Positions 21,693 to 33,689 of a stretch of 64,000 nt of DNA are shown here, piece by piece. A program made the position numbers and the translations under genes. The notes beneath the pieces are model-generated. The model worked only from the letters and a program-made list of their open reading frames with translations, was not told where the DNA came from and searched no databases. This stretch comes from Elysia chlorotica (Eukaryota; Mollusca; Gastropoda; Plakobranchidae). The stretch spans positions 802,397-866,396 of the forward strand of contig RQTK01000058.1 of NCBI GenBank assembly GCA_003991915.1. Reading direction: 5' to 3'. Position 1 is the stretch's first letter. Each line of letters opens with the position of its first letter.

Positions 21693-22649
21693 CAAACTGA
21701 AAAGTCTGGTGAGGTTGGCAGCTTGGCCAGTGGGCTGGAGCGTGGCGCTGCAACCTCCCCTCTCACTAATGAATTCTGTTGTCTACAGGGACAGTCTGTC
21801 TGGCCGACCTGTAATTTTATTAGCAGGCCAAACGAAAAGCCTGTGAATTTAGCCACAGATAAACCCGCTGTGAAGACACATTCTCTTTCTCTACGTTTTG
21901 AAAGATAGCTGTCGTTGCGAGTCGCCCTGAAACTCCGAAGACGGTTTTAGCATTATTTTTTTACACGGACTCATTTTTCACATGGTTCTGTGCGTAAATT
22001 TCAATAATTACATAATTATATTTAAGAGATTTTATTCAAAATTTTCATGGTTCAATATGAACACACACAAAATAAAACAATGTGTTTATCTGCATGCATG
22101 TTTTCCTTCACATACTTAGTCATTTTTACATTTTATGTGCCTACTCCGATTCAAGCATGCATGCATTTTTTATCAGTTACGGATAAACTAGAACGTACAT
22201 AGTGATAAAATAGTTTCAATAATAATTATTATGCGTTGTACATAAATAAGGCATTGATTTCAGTATTGTTGTGGCGCAATTGAAAATGTGAGTTTGATAA
22301 ATAGGTTAAGCCAAAGTTGTAAATTATACGCGTCCGTTTTAGCACGGTAAATTAATTGTGCTTAGGGAATACCAAATGCACAATGATCAAGTCAATGCGA
22401 CATTAACTACAGTGGGAACAAGAGACCATAGTCAAGACAAGCCATGAGATGATTATGGTGGATTGAGAAAAGCGAATAGAATAGAAGGGGGTGAAGAGAT
22501 TAATGGACCAACTCTTGTTATCATCATCTCAATAATTATGCAGATTTTCTAGTGAGCCGAATTATAGCTCCATTTGCTAACATCAGTCATTTGCATTCTG
22601 ATCTCAAAGAAACAGGAAAGAGACAGCTACGAGGTAAGGCGTTGAACCC

Positions 22650-22850
22650 AAGACAGTAACATGGTTGACTAGTAGCGATAAAATAGTTTCCATGTACTAG
22701 ATGTCGGGTTCTATTTTCTCCTAGAATTTCAATATCTGCTTTATTGTTGTTGTTTTTTTACTCGTTTTGTATTTTTGTTGCTGGTTTTAAGTGTTTGTTT
22801 TGTTGGCTTTATAACCTTATATCACACAATTTGTAAACCAGATTTAGAAA
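22650..22850. repeat. Dispersed direct repeat, copy 1
   Basis: Shares with 23472-23690 the core GACTAGTAGCGATAAAATAG followed by TTTCCATGTA. Both copies then show GTTCTA, ATATCTG and TTTATAACCT/TTCTATAACCT in the same order. Confidence 0.65.
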
Positions 22851-23471
22851 ACTACAGTTTTATGATGTTAAGATATTTAAACTGATTTTTTTATTTCTCT
22901 GGATACTTACCATAAAAATCAGGAAACAAAATAGTGTGGTTTTATAGTATTGTTTTTTTCCCCATTGGTTTTGTTTTCCTATTCACTTTATAAATACAGA
23001 GTTGCTGCAACAGTTATCTATTCTAGCACTAACCACATTCTCCATGAATGCCTCTGTCAAACTGAGTTAAGTACTACACAGAGGTCCTGCCCCAAAATAG
23101 AACTGCATCAGACGGAACCCATAGCGTTTTCCGACAGGCTTCAGCCAAATAAGTTAACGAAGTTCATCCAATGCTTCATAAAATTCACAATAAATAGTGA
23201 GTGTTCGGTAAAATAATGAAAAGGTTAAAAATAAAATAAAAAACCTCTTCGAAACAGAGTTATAGGGAAACTTGTCAGGTTAAAATCAATTTGATGTTAC
23301 AACTGTGGCTGTTTTTGTTTTGTTTGTTTTTTTGTTGTTTTTGTGGGATTTTTTTGTTTTTGTTGTTTTTTTGTGTCTCCGAAGAAGATCACTCGTTTTA
23401 CCGACTAGAAGATTGCTAGTGTTGAAAATAATCCCATTGCTGCTCCGGACCGATATTAATTTTTCTTACTG

Positions 23472-23690
23472 CCCAAGACTGTTACATGGTCGACTAGTAG
23501 CGATAAAATAGTTTCCATGTATATGTCAAGTTCTAAAACATTTGCTCCTGAAATTCCGAATATCTGTTTTTCCTTCCTTCAGGCCCTTTACCGATACTTT
23601 TTGTTTTTGTTTATTTATTGCTGTTGTTTTTATTCCATTGGTTTATCTTGTTAGTTTCTATAACCTAATAAAACATGTACATTTTAAGAT
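23472..23690. repeat. Dispersed direct repeat, copy 2
   Basis: Second copy of the 22650-22850 element, in the same orientation and 824 bp downstream when measured at the conserved core. Confidence 0.65.
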
Positions 23691-23697
23691 TACTTAT

Positions 23698-23768
23698 ACC
23701 GAGTGATTAGAGCGCTTGTCCTGGTATCCATAAGAAAGCTCTGGGGAGTTCGAGCCCCATACCTTAGA
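23698..23768 (+). mobile_element. tRNA-like SINE head only
   Basis: An A-box-like GTGATTAGAGCGC and a B box GAGTTCGAGCCCC are spaced as in a tRNA, but the stems are poor and no SINE body follows (a T-run and unique sequence do). Probably a truncated SINE or a head from another family. Confidence 0.4.
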
Positions 23769-24429
23769 GGAGAATAGTTTTTTTTTTGACGCTTCAGTTT
23801 AATATACAACAAGATCTGAGAGTAGACTGAATCAAACAAAAATGACCAGATATGCAACGCCTAAAGAACTCACCTATGTATTTATATCAAGCAGGTTTTT
23901 ACATTGGCAAATGTAATTTATCTTTCTTTATTTAGTTTCCATCAATCCAATTCTGAATTTATCAATTTATCGCTTGGTCTTTTCTCACGTAGATTTATTA
24001 TTTTTGTTATTATTTTTAAACTTGTATTTCTAGCTAACAGTTCTATTTGTCTAGCTATAATGTCTACTTATCTATTCATCTCTCTATTTGTCCATATACG
24101 TGACCATCTACCTAATCATACGTTCTTCAATGTTGTTGTTGTTGTTGTTGTTTTTTACCATTTACAAATCTGCCAATCAGTATTTATATCTATTTATATG
24201 TGTGAATCTTAATAATAATAACACTGGGCCATTTCTCGTGTACATAAACGTGAATTTTTTAGCCGCCAGTTTATTGCTTTCGCTCATCAGGCTCCTCTTT
24301 ATATATCTTTTCAACCATCTCGCCCTTTCTCACTCTATGTGTGTGTGTATCTCTTTCAATTTTTATTTACCATCGTCATAACCAATCTAACTATATTGCA
24401 TCGTTGTATTATACATAACATCGGTCAGC

Positions 24430-24434
24430 CTATC

Positions 24435-24465
<31 letters not shown>

Positions 24466-24474
24466 CTATCTATA

Positions 24475-24537
<63 letters not shown>
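24430..24537. repeat. (TATC)n microsatellite
   Basis: About 27 TATC units with single substitutions near the 5' end and one TATA unit. Confidence 0.95.
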
Positions 24538-25065
24538 GTTCCTATATATCTTTCTTTCTATTTATTTATCCACCTGTCTCTCAAACTTCTTCACCTCAAG
24601 CCATTCCGTGTCTTGTCCAGCTGTTTCTCGCATTTCGTTCTTTGTTTATTACTCTGTCGATCAGAATACATGTATCCCTTCGATTGTTTACTCACCTGCG
24701 CGTAGTTTATATATCTAGACTACCTACTTCTATCTATTCGTCCACCTGCCTGACTTTGTTTTCTCTTCGAGCTGTTATTGGCGAAGCGTTTCAGTATCGG
24801 CATTTGTTGTTTGTCCATCTAAGTAAGCTTACCATACCTATTAAAAGTATTATTTATTCTGGACAAAGATACTCAGTGAGCGTAAAGCCTGCGATTGTAA
24901 ATGTAAAAAAGTGGGAAAAAAACGTTTACCATTTAATCCTCGCTCAATGAAAGCCCTTAAAACCTGTTCGGTCTAAGCAAAGTCGTACCCGAGATTTTCT
25001 TGGGATTTACATTAACAACTACGAAATAATATAAATGAAATACTGTAACTGGCTTGAAAAGCAAT

Positions 25066-25068
<3 letters not shown>

Positions 25069-25105
<37 letters not shown>
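25069..25105. repeat. (GA)n microsatellite
   Basis: About 18 GA units. Confidence 0.93.
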
Positions 25106-25108
<3 letters not shown>

Positions 25109-25424
25109 GGGGTATGGATGTTCAGAGAGAGAAAGAGTGAGTGTGGGTGGCTGAAGGAAAGAGAGGAGGAAGAAAGATAAAGAAAAAGAGAAACAGAAGA
25201 CAAATGCTTACAAAACCCATCCATTACTATGGACAGGGCATTTTTCCTCCAGCCAATTCCGGAGGGATAATTCTGAAGGCTAGACTTATCTTGAAGGACG
25301 ATTGGTTATCTTTTCAGTATTTCAGTCTTACAATGAAAGGCACTCAAGGTCTAGCCGGCCTCACTGATATGGAGAGCTCAGCTTGCAGACGGTAGCAGGG
25401 TTATTACACTCAACCTCTTTCTTC

Positions 25425-25512
25425 ATCTCCTTTCTCTATTTCTCTCTCTCTCTCTTTCTCTCTATCTATCTATCTATATATCTTATACTCCACTCTCCTC
25501 TCTAGAACTCCA

Positions 25513-25547
<35 letters not shown>

Positions 25548-25617
25548 TCTCTATCTCTCTCTCTCTCTCTCTCTTTTTTTTTTCTCTCTATATCTATCTA
25601 TCTCTCTCTCTCTTTCT
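25425..25617. repeat. Interrupted CT/TATC low-complexity tract
   Basis: Alternating CT runs, a short TATC run, an oligo-T and further CT runs, separated by unique bases. Confidence 0.85.
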
Positions 25618-25619
25618 CA

Positions 25620-27415
25620 ATTTATACTGGTAAATTTTGAACATTTATCATATAGAATCTTCCCTACATAGAGCGATGAAGAATCTCCTTCGATGACTTG
25701 TAATAAAGTATCATTGCAGGCTTATGTTGTTAGACATTAAGATAATCATGATGATTGCCTAAAATACTTTCTATTTTAGAGTTACACGCTAAGAAGAACT
25801 TTTTTTCTCTAGATCATCTTCAGAAATCATGACTTCTGTTCGAAAGACACTTTTGCACGAATAATTATGTGCGTTTGATTCTTTCGCTTTTGCCCTTTAA
25901 TCTCTATTATTGTTTGTGTTTTTAGAAACTTTTCCTTATTTTAACTTCCATTTTGCTCTTTATCAGTTACCCTCTTCACACATATCGACCATAGCTTGAC
26001 CCTCATATCATGAATATTTTTCGACGTTTAGCAATCGGGGTTGTATGGGGTGAGAGCTAATTGATTTAGGGTGAGCAAAGCACTTGGTCCTCGACACACG
26101 CTTAACACTGTCTCCAGTTCTCTAGTGACCTTGAGGACACCAGTCAATAATCCAACGCCCCTCGTCCCTTTCTCTCTTTCAGTCAGCTCAGTGCAACAAA
26201 GTCAGAGTGACAGATAAAGAAGAAGAATGAAAGTGATGGAAAGATAGAGAGAGTAAGGAAAACATTCAAGAAAGACACAGACCTTTCATTGTCCTCCTTC
26301 AGTCCTTTGTTTGATACCGGGCTGTCCTAAGTGAGATGAGTGATGATTGTTAATCGATGCAAGTGAAAACCCGTTAATTGTCGGTAAAACTCCTAGCATT
26401 CTGTTTCCCTATAGGAGTCGTATTTTTTTAAGAACGCGGAAAAGAAGACAAAGAGAAAAACTTGTTGAAGAGATCATTCCATCTTTATACCTTTGTTTCG
26501 AGGTTAATATTCTCACTCATCATGAATATTTTCCAGTCTCTATTTATCAAATCAATACGATAAAATAGCAATCACTGAAAGATAATAATACAGTATAAGA
26601 AAAATTGTAAGTAAACAAGATTTACAAAGTGTCATAGAAAGTTAGATATGTATTTAAAACTCATATTTAAAATTGATGTCTCAGTGTCATTATCTCTCAG
26701 GTTCACCATACACTCTATATTGAATTTTAACATGATATGAATAACATGTAGTTTTATTATTTTTCCCCCAAAATGTTTCCTTTACAATACATCAAATCTA
26801 AGTCGAGTTAGTATAAAGAAATAATTATACAAAAATCACCATATATGCAAGATCGGTCACATGATGGAACATATGGGCCTTTTCTAAAGTTAATAACGTG
26901 AACTCGATAAGACCCTGATAGTAAAAAAAAACTATAAAAAAAACAACTAGGGGTGTAGTAAGTTTACGACTCGTCTAAAATATAAAAATAGGAAGGCTCA
27001 CGACGACTCGTAAGGTACTGCAACGTTGTACATACGACCGTTAAGGTTTGATTCTGTTTGATCCTTTCCTATTATGTACATAACTTCAAGATGATCCATA
27101 TCCCCAGTGTAGAACCTCAGAGACATAAAATAGATGATGAACCAGACTAGGTGGAACCAACTGTGACGATGCCAAACATTCTCTTGTTAACTTTGTCTTT
27201 CTGGAGTTTCGTACTTGATGAAGTATCTGCTCCGAAATCTGTGCTCTAGCTATTTATCTTGGCTCCCGTTGTGACCATATGGATCGCATAACCCAGCACC
27301 CATGTGCTTGACAATGCCAGAGCTAGATAATCATCTTTACCTTTCCTTTCATCAATGCCCATCACGAAGTTTAGGAGGATGTGTAAGCAAAATATTAAAA
27401 CAATGCTTTATTTTT

Positions 27416-27420
<5 letters not shown>
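25620..27420. other. Non-coding stretch
   Basis: AT-rich. Contains hairpin element copy B and nothing else recognised. Confidence 0.4.
26957..27014. repeat. Short hairpin-forming dispersed element, copy B
   Basis: GTAGTAAGTTTACGACTCGT to ACGACTCGTAAGG resembles 20763-20820 in order and spacing, including the central AATATAAAAATAGGA (copy A: GATATAGAAATAAGA). Confidence 0.4.

Positions 27421-27475
<55 letters not shown>
27421..27475. repeat. (AG)n microsatellite
   Basis: About 27 uninterrupted AG units. Confidence 0.95.
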
Positions 27476-27479
<4 letters not shown>

Positions 27480-27601
27480 TCAAATGCCACACTTTTGTTC
27501 CAGTTTTGTGTAAAGTTTAGGAGTTTATTTCTAAACGAAAAGATGTATAAACCCAAGCATGAACGCAATGCAGGGCTGTGAAGCAGTTACTGTTGGTAAG
27601 T

Positions 27602-27680
27602 CCCTCGATTAAACGCAATATATATCCCCATTTACTGCATGCCTCGGTTAAGCGCAATAAATCTCCATTTACCGCCAGCA
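27602..27680. repeat. Diverged tandem duplication, ~41 bp
   Basis: CCTCGATTAAACGCAATA and CCTCGGTTAAGCGCAATA, each followed by CCATTTAC, are arranged head to tail. Confidence 0.65.
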
Positions 27681-28237
27681 GATTTGATGGTCTATTAAAG
27701 AACAGTTATGCTTTGGAATGTTAAATGAAACAAACGATCTATTTTCCTCTTTCGCGCTATGGAAATAACAATGCTGCTTTAAACTAAAGCAGTTTTTCAC
27801 ATACATGCGTAATGCTATTTTCAGAGAATGATTATGAGATGAGCTTTCATGGAAGTAATTGAAAGATACAAAGATTTATCAGCATCTGCAATCTACAATG
27901 CAGAAAAAGGGATGTAGACGAATACAGTGTGCCAATTGTTACTCAAACTTGGCCTCAGGGTGTACTTTTAACAGTTATTAAAGTTGGGTACGAAAAGCGT
28001 GCAGAGAGCATTAGTGATCATTATAACAACTGCATCACGTGCTAAAAATGCATTTGGCATACAACCACCCTGAGGCTTTTACGGCATTTCAAATATCCAT
28101 ACACGAGAAAGGTCGAAAACGTAAGTTTATAACATTGTCATAGCCTATATTGTTAGCCTAGGTTTAAAAAACTATTGGATTAGCACGCAGGGAGTTAATC
28201 AAACTTCATGAAGATGGAGTATAGAAAGATACCGATT

Positions 28238-28430
28238 TATAAAGACATTAGACGCCTTGCAATAAAGAGGCATGTAGCAAGAACGAAGACAATTGGTAAA
28301 GGAAACTGCACAAGTGTCCAATCACAGCTCTAATTTAGACTCACTGAGCCAATGAGTGACCAGAAAACTCAAAGCATCAAAGATGTGATTAGGTCATCCG
28401 TTGTTGTCGCGCGGATCGCGAAGTCCGTAA
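28238..28430 (+). repeat. Ancient dispersed repeat, copy 1
   Basis: Aligns collinearly with 48591-48775: GACATTAGACGCCTTGC, then GAAGACAATTGG, GTGTCCAATCACAGCT, GAGTGACCAGAAAACTC and GGATCGCGAAGTCC in the same order. Confidence 0.6.
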
Positions 28431-29449
28431 AGAAAGGAGTTTGACGTTTGTCACTGATTGTGAGTTTGACTCCTTACCATTTTAGTGTACATGTTTTCTC
28501 GCTGTCAATTGATTTTAATGCTGCCGTTTGTAAGTTGTTGGTTTTTATGCTGTCAATAACTACCTTATCGTATCGTATCGTATCTTATTTTTATATCCAT
28601 TTTCTCCTATCCTATAGAAACCATTCATGTTTTTAGAAAGAAGCAAAGAATAAGGGAGGAATGCGTTATGACGGCTTAGAGGGCTCTCTGTTGTTACAAG
28701 TTTGTGCAAATAAGGATGTGATTTCATCAAGAGTTATGTTTCTTTGTTGGAAGACATGAGCTCCACATTAGGTTTTAGTGAATCCATCAAGTAATAATGT
28801 CCGCAGAGGTGTCAGTAATGCTAAACGATACTTATTCTTGTATTTGTAAGAGAACATAAAGCTCTCAAACGGAGAAAAAAAATGTTTAGTACAAACTGGC
28901 ACTATAACGTTTCTGCACGTCTTCTAACAACGTTTATTGAAGTCTCTCTAAGAAATGTTCATAGAAATTTCCAGTTTTGGTTTACAGTTTTTCCTTTTAG
29001 TTTTTCTCGATAGGTTAATATACCTTTCTAAGGATACAATCTAAGGAAACCATAGCAATGCAGAGAAGGTCCCTGTTAATGCCAAACAGACTGCTTGGTT
29101 TGAACAAAAATGTAAACGACATAAACAGGATAGGTGTAAATCAATTTCCTGCATCGCTAGGGGGTCTCGGCCAAATAAGATGGTGCTTTTCAAGGAATAT
29201 CCATTACCAGTATGCCTACGGGTTTTCTTGTGTTTTTACCTTATATTCCTCATTTTCAGATTAGATAAAGAAATTATGTTTTCCTCCCCGTGCAAAGTAT
29301 CGTAGGGAGCAAGATTAGCGTCAGTGATTACATTACAGTATGTTCCCTTTGAGGTCAGTTTGCCTCTTCCAAGCACTGATGTACTGTGGAGTATTCACTT
29401 TGATTCCTCAGTAGGTTGCTATCCCCGCCCGAAGGGTCTCTCCATTCGC

Positions 29450-29504
29450 CTCTCTCTCTATGTCTCTCTCTCTCTATGCCTCTTTCCCCCTCTATCTCTC
29501 TTTG

Positions 29505-29558
<54 letters not shown>
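29450..29558. repeat. Interrupted (CT)n tract
   Basis: CT-rich with ATG, CCC and GTA interruptions, then a pure CT run from about 29509. Confidence 0.92.
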
Positions 29559-29778
29559 CGCAATAAGGACAAAAATACCAGTGGAACATTTACATAATGT
29601 ATCATTGTTTAATCGGTTCTTTTTTAATTCTTTTTTTTCGCTTGTTTTGTATTGTTTTTGTCCTGTGACTACACTTGAGCGTGTAAGGGCCCACGCACAC
29701 ACGTCCCTCTGTATCCTCTGAAATGTTGTTTAGTTCACTGTTCTATTTGCAACTCTGCATAGGTTGCTGTCGCAGCCC

Positions 29779-29893
<115 letters not shown>

Positions 29894-30013
29894 TCATATA
29901 ATTCTGGTACAATTACACAGCTGTTGAATTCCTCTGTGGAAACGCCCACAGCATCCCCGGCCCCCCTCCCTCTCCGGTCTGAATTTCCTAACCCACTACC
30001 CCATTTCATTACA

Positions 30014-30021
30014 GAGAGAAA

Positions 30022-30052
<31 letters not shown>

Positions 30053-30086
30053 GAGATGTAGAAAAAAAGAGAGGAATACGGCGCGG

Positions 30087-30140
<54 letters not shown>

Positions 30141-30157
30141 AAGGGGGGGGGGGGGGG
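30014..30157. repeat. Two (GA)n runs ending in a 15-G run
   Basis: GA runs near 30014-30053 and 30090-30140, separated by purine-rich sequence, then G15 at 30143-30157. The + strand is almost wholly purine here, opposite in sense to the CT tract 120 bp upstream. Confidence 0.9.
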
Positions 30158-30169
30158 AGGGCGTGATCA

Positions 30170-30369
30170 GGAGGAATGAGAGAGCAGAAAAAGCGACGGC
30201 GCGACCGTCTGTCTCACTGTATGCTAGATGAGGTATGGTACTCACGCGTTCATACGGACAGCCTCTGTGAGTCTCATGTTGGAGTTTATCACCAGACCAC
30301 GGCTGCTTCTCAGTTTTCTACCTGGCGGGCTTACATCGCTACGAGTCTAATTATACCAGGATCACGTAT
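30170..30369 (+). other. Possible first exon or promoter-proximal sequence
   Basis: A locally GC-balanced piece with an ATG at 30176, an open frame and a perfect donor GTAAGT at 30370-30375. The peptide (starts MREQKKRRRDRLSHC) is unrecognised. The phase after the donor does not join directly to the 36518 candidate exon, so any link would need another exon. Speculative. Confidence 0.15.
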
Positions 30370-30375
30370 GTAAGT

Positions 30376-31450
30376 AACATAATAATTATTTTCGTTGTTC
30401 TCGTGTTTGCGCTCACATTTCTCCGTCTTGTTTACGAACATACCTGGTAATCATCATGACCTCTTTTGTTCTGTATAAACACGACTAGTGTCGTATAACG
30501 GAAACAGGGTTTTCATCAATGGAAGTAACAAATGTGTGTGTATATATATATATATATCAATGCGTAGTTTTTACAGCTTTTTATTTTAAATATAAAAGAG
30601 AAATTTCGAAAACATGTTTTAGATCAGAATGAAAAAAAATGCAATAAGCCATAGAGAATCTCGATCCCACGATTTTGTGCCTGTGCTGGTCTTGAAGTTT
30701 AGTCTAACCCAGTTTTGAGATCATTGTTTTCAGAATGACCAACTTACCTTACTGAACAGCCAGTGTGAAATCACAGTCTTTTAATTTTTAAAGTCGCTAC
30801 AGGAATGAATCTTTTTTCATTCTCTCTGTTTGCTCAGCTGGAAAAAAAATGTAAATTCTCAACTTATACAAATGATGCAGAAATCTTTTTCAACAAATAA
30901 ATTATGTTTATTTCATTAAACTCATTTCTTTCAGGCAGAACATAAACTTCACCAGTTCATCATTTGCATATGAAAACATTATATCAAATGTAATTTATTT
31001 ATTATGTATTTTATGTTAATGTAATGTTGGGGTATAAATAATTATGTTTCTGTGGTTGTGACATACTATTACCGAAGCGGTTGTGTCAAAAGTGCCAACC
31101 GTTTAATAAACGCCCTATCTTCCATTTTCTTGATAATAAGTAATTGTTAAACCAGCGAAGCACATAAAATGCTAATACTTTAAGAATTAGCATTGTCTTT
31201 TTTTATAAGCTTTTGTCACGCATCATTTCATTGGGGAAATGTAAAGCGTTAAAATAAGATTTAATGTAAAACGATTTTCAAAATAGGAGAAATTATGTTG
31301 CAGATGATTAAAGAGTACCGAAAGAAAATACTGGCTAATGCGATGTACACTAAATTCAATTCTGATTGTAGGAATAGAGTGTTGTCATCAGCACATGATA
31401 TGTTTTTATCCTATTCTTTAGATAAAAACATTAAACGTTAAGAACATAAC
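30376..31450. other. Non-coding stretch
   Basis: AT-rich. A short (GT)/(TA) run lies near 30535-30557. No gene recognised. Confidence 0.4.
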
Positions 31451-31453
31451 TGT

Positions 31454-31838
31454 CTTAGCCTAACAGAGTAAGATGTGCTCTTAACGAGTTTATCTGTCTA
31501 AGTCTGCCAGAGTAGTGAGCTCTTAACGAGCTTATCTGTCTAAGTCTGCCAGAGTAGTGTGAGCTCTTAACGAGTTTATCTGTCTAAGTCTGCCAGAGTA
31601 GTGAGCTCTTAACGAGTTTATCTGTCTAAGTCTGCCAGAGTAGTGAGCTCTTAACGAGTTTATCTGTCTAAGTCTGACAGAGTAGTGAGCTCTTAACGAG
31701 TTTATCTGTCTAAGTCTGCCAGAGTAGTGAGCTCTTAACGAGTTTATCTGTCTAAGTCTGCCAAAGTAGTGAGCTCTTAACGAGTTTATCTGTCTACGTC
31801 TGCCAGAGTAGTGAGCTCTTAACGAGTTTATCTGTCTA
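31454..31838. repeat. Tandem array, 42-bp unit, nine copies
   Basis: The word GCTCTTAACGAG occurs nine times, at 31477, 31519, 31563, 31605, 31647, 31689, 31731, 31773 and 31815. Spacing is 42 bp except one 44-bp step. The rest of the unit contains TTTATCTGTCTAAGTCTGCC and AGAGTAGT. The inner copies differ by only one or two bases, and the first is the most diverged. Confidence 0.97.
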
Positions 31839-32024
31839 TTCAGCTTTGCGGCTACGACTTGGCAACGATTCTTTAGAGCGAAACGTCTTAAAACGCATCA
31901 CACTTTATCATGCATTTTTCATTTCATCAATGTATATATTTCAATTTTAATTTTTGTCCTAGGCCATAAACCACTTATGAACTGATTGTTTCTTCAGTCG
32001 TTTTTTTAAGTTTCAGTTATAATG

Positions 32025-32134
32025 AATATGACCCCAGGCTGATTGTGGGTTATACATTTTTTGCTGGATATTGTTCATTAATATGACCCCAGGCTGATTG
32101 TGGGTTATACATTTTTTGCTGGATATTGTTCATT
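32025..32134. repeat. Exact tandem duplication, 55 bp
   Basis: Two identical 55-bp copies, 32025-32079 and 32080-32134, each starting AATATGACCCCAGGCTGATT. Identity suggests recent origin or an assembly artefact. Confidence 0.97.
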
Positions 32135-32590
32135 ATGTCATTCATTTGAGGAGATAATCGTATTATTGACGATGCATGGAATTGGCATTTAATATCTGTA
32201 TTTAGCTTTGTGTTTCGGTATCAGTCTTATCTTACACCATTCTGTAACTAGGCCTAACTCTAAGGGAAACTTAGCGAAGATCAAATTCCCAAAGGAATTT
32301 CAGCGTGAAGTTGCCTTCAGAGTGACAGATGGAGCAATAATACAGTAATAATATTAAGCGCTACTTGAATGCACCATCTATATTCTCTAAATTAATTTCG
32401 ATGCGAATACTTTCTAAGCAATATTGTACAATCTCACGACAGAAATATTCCTCCCACCCCTGTTATATATTGAAATAACAAGAGTACACAACTTTTTAAA
32501 CGAAGTAAAGAGGAATATAAATAAAACTGTGATGTGTGTAAAAGACAAATTATCTAAAAACATTATTATGCCATGGATAAAACATGTCGA
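32135..32590. other. Non-coding stretch
   Basis: AT-rich, nothing recognised. Confidence 0.4.
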
Positions 32591-32669
<79 letters not shown>

Positions 32670-32678
32670 TCTCTCTCC
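32591..32678. repeat. (CT)n microsatellite
   Basis: About 40 CT units with minor interruptions. Confidence 0.95.
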
Positions 32679-33385
32679 TTTTCCTTTCTCTATGTCTTTC
32701 TTATTTTCTCTTTTTCTTCCCCCCTCGGCGCCTACTCGGACATTGGTGTATATAGTAAAATTTAACTGTGATAATCCTACCCATGGATCTTTTAAACTAT
32801 CGGTACTGTATATACCCTTTACTTTTAACCAACCTTTTTGCGCACAATTTGTATGCTTTTACTATTCAGAGAGATAAAAGAGTCACCGTTGCTACTAGTA
32901 TAATGCATTAACTGGCTTCGGACATCATGGGCACAACATAGCCGTTACCGTGTTGACGTGCTGTAAAAACAAACACACTCACTCACCTCCATCTCTCTCC
33001 CTCCCTCTTTTGCTATCTATCTATATCCTTTCCATCTATCTCAGAGTTATGTGGTTTTAGTAATTACATAGATTTGTTTACCCAAATGTTATCTAACAGT
33101 GTCATTTGCATGAAAAGGGGGGAGAAAAATGCACCTTGCGAGAGATCGAATAGCACGTCATGACCGCAAAGCAAAATGAGTGTTCCTTTTAACAGATTAA
33201 CAAGATTAGCATAACATTAAGTTTCTCGATTCAATTCTAGAGGTAATCATTATATCGTATATTATACTGATACATTGATATGCCTGTGTACTGATATATA
33301 ACCGAGTGTATTACATAAGAACACTTTGGGGGGGGGGGGGTTATTCTATAATTTGGGGCATTTTGAAATGGTACAAAAATGCCAT

Positions 33386-33422
33386 TATATAATAATTATT
33401 AATATTATTAATAATAATTATT
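33386..33422. repeat. AT-only palindromic stretch
   Basis: ATAATAATTATTAATATTAT and its continuation form overlapping palindromes of AAT/ATT words. Confidence 0.7.
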
Positions 33423-33454
33423 CGTGTCAACATGTCGATCTAATTAAACTTACA

Positions 33455-33568
<114 letters not shown>

Positions 33569-33689
33569 GGACTTTCTCTCCACTTTCTCTCCATATATGT
33601 CTCTCTCGTTATCTACCCGTCTCTCTTCCTCTCTCTATCTCCATCCCTTTCTCATTCTAATTGTAAATATTTACCATCGCATTGTTAGG

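Noticed and set aside
21390-21908. 172-codon frame, one of the longest in the window
   Set aside because: Its centre is a SINE body, and the flanks show no domain or splice support.
23698-23768. Second tRNA gene candidate
   Set aside because: A and B boxes are present, but stems are poor and no sensible anticodon arm forms. Called a SINE head instead.
31454-31838. CRISPR-like repeat array
   Set aside because: The repeats are head-to-tail without unique spacers and the genome is eukaryotic. It is a tandem satellite-like array.
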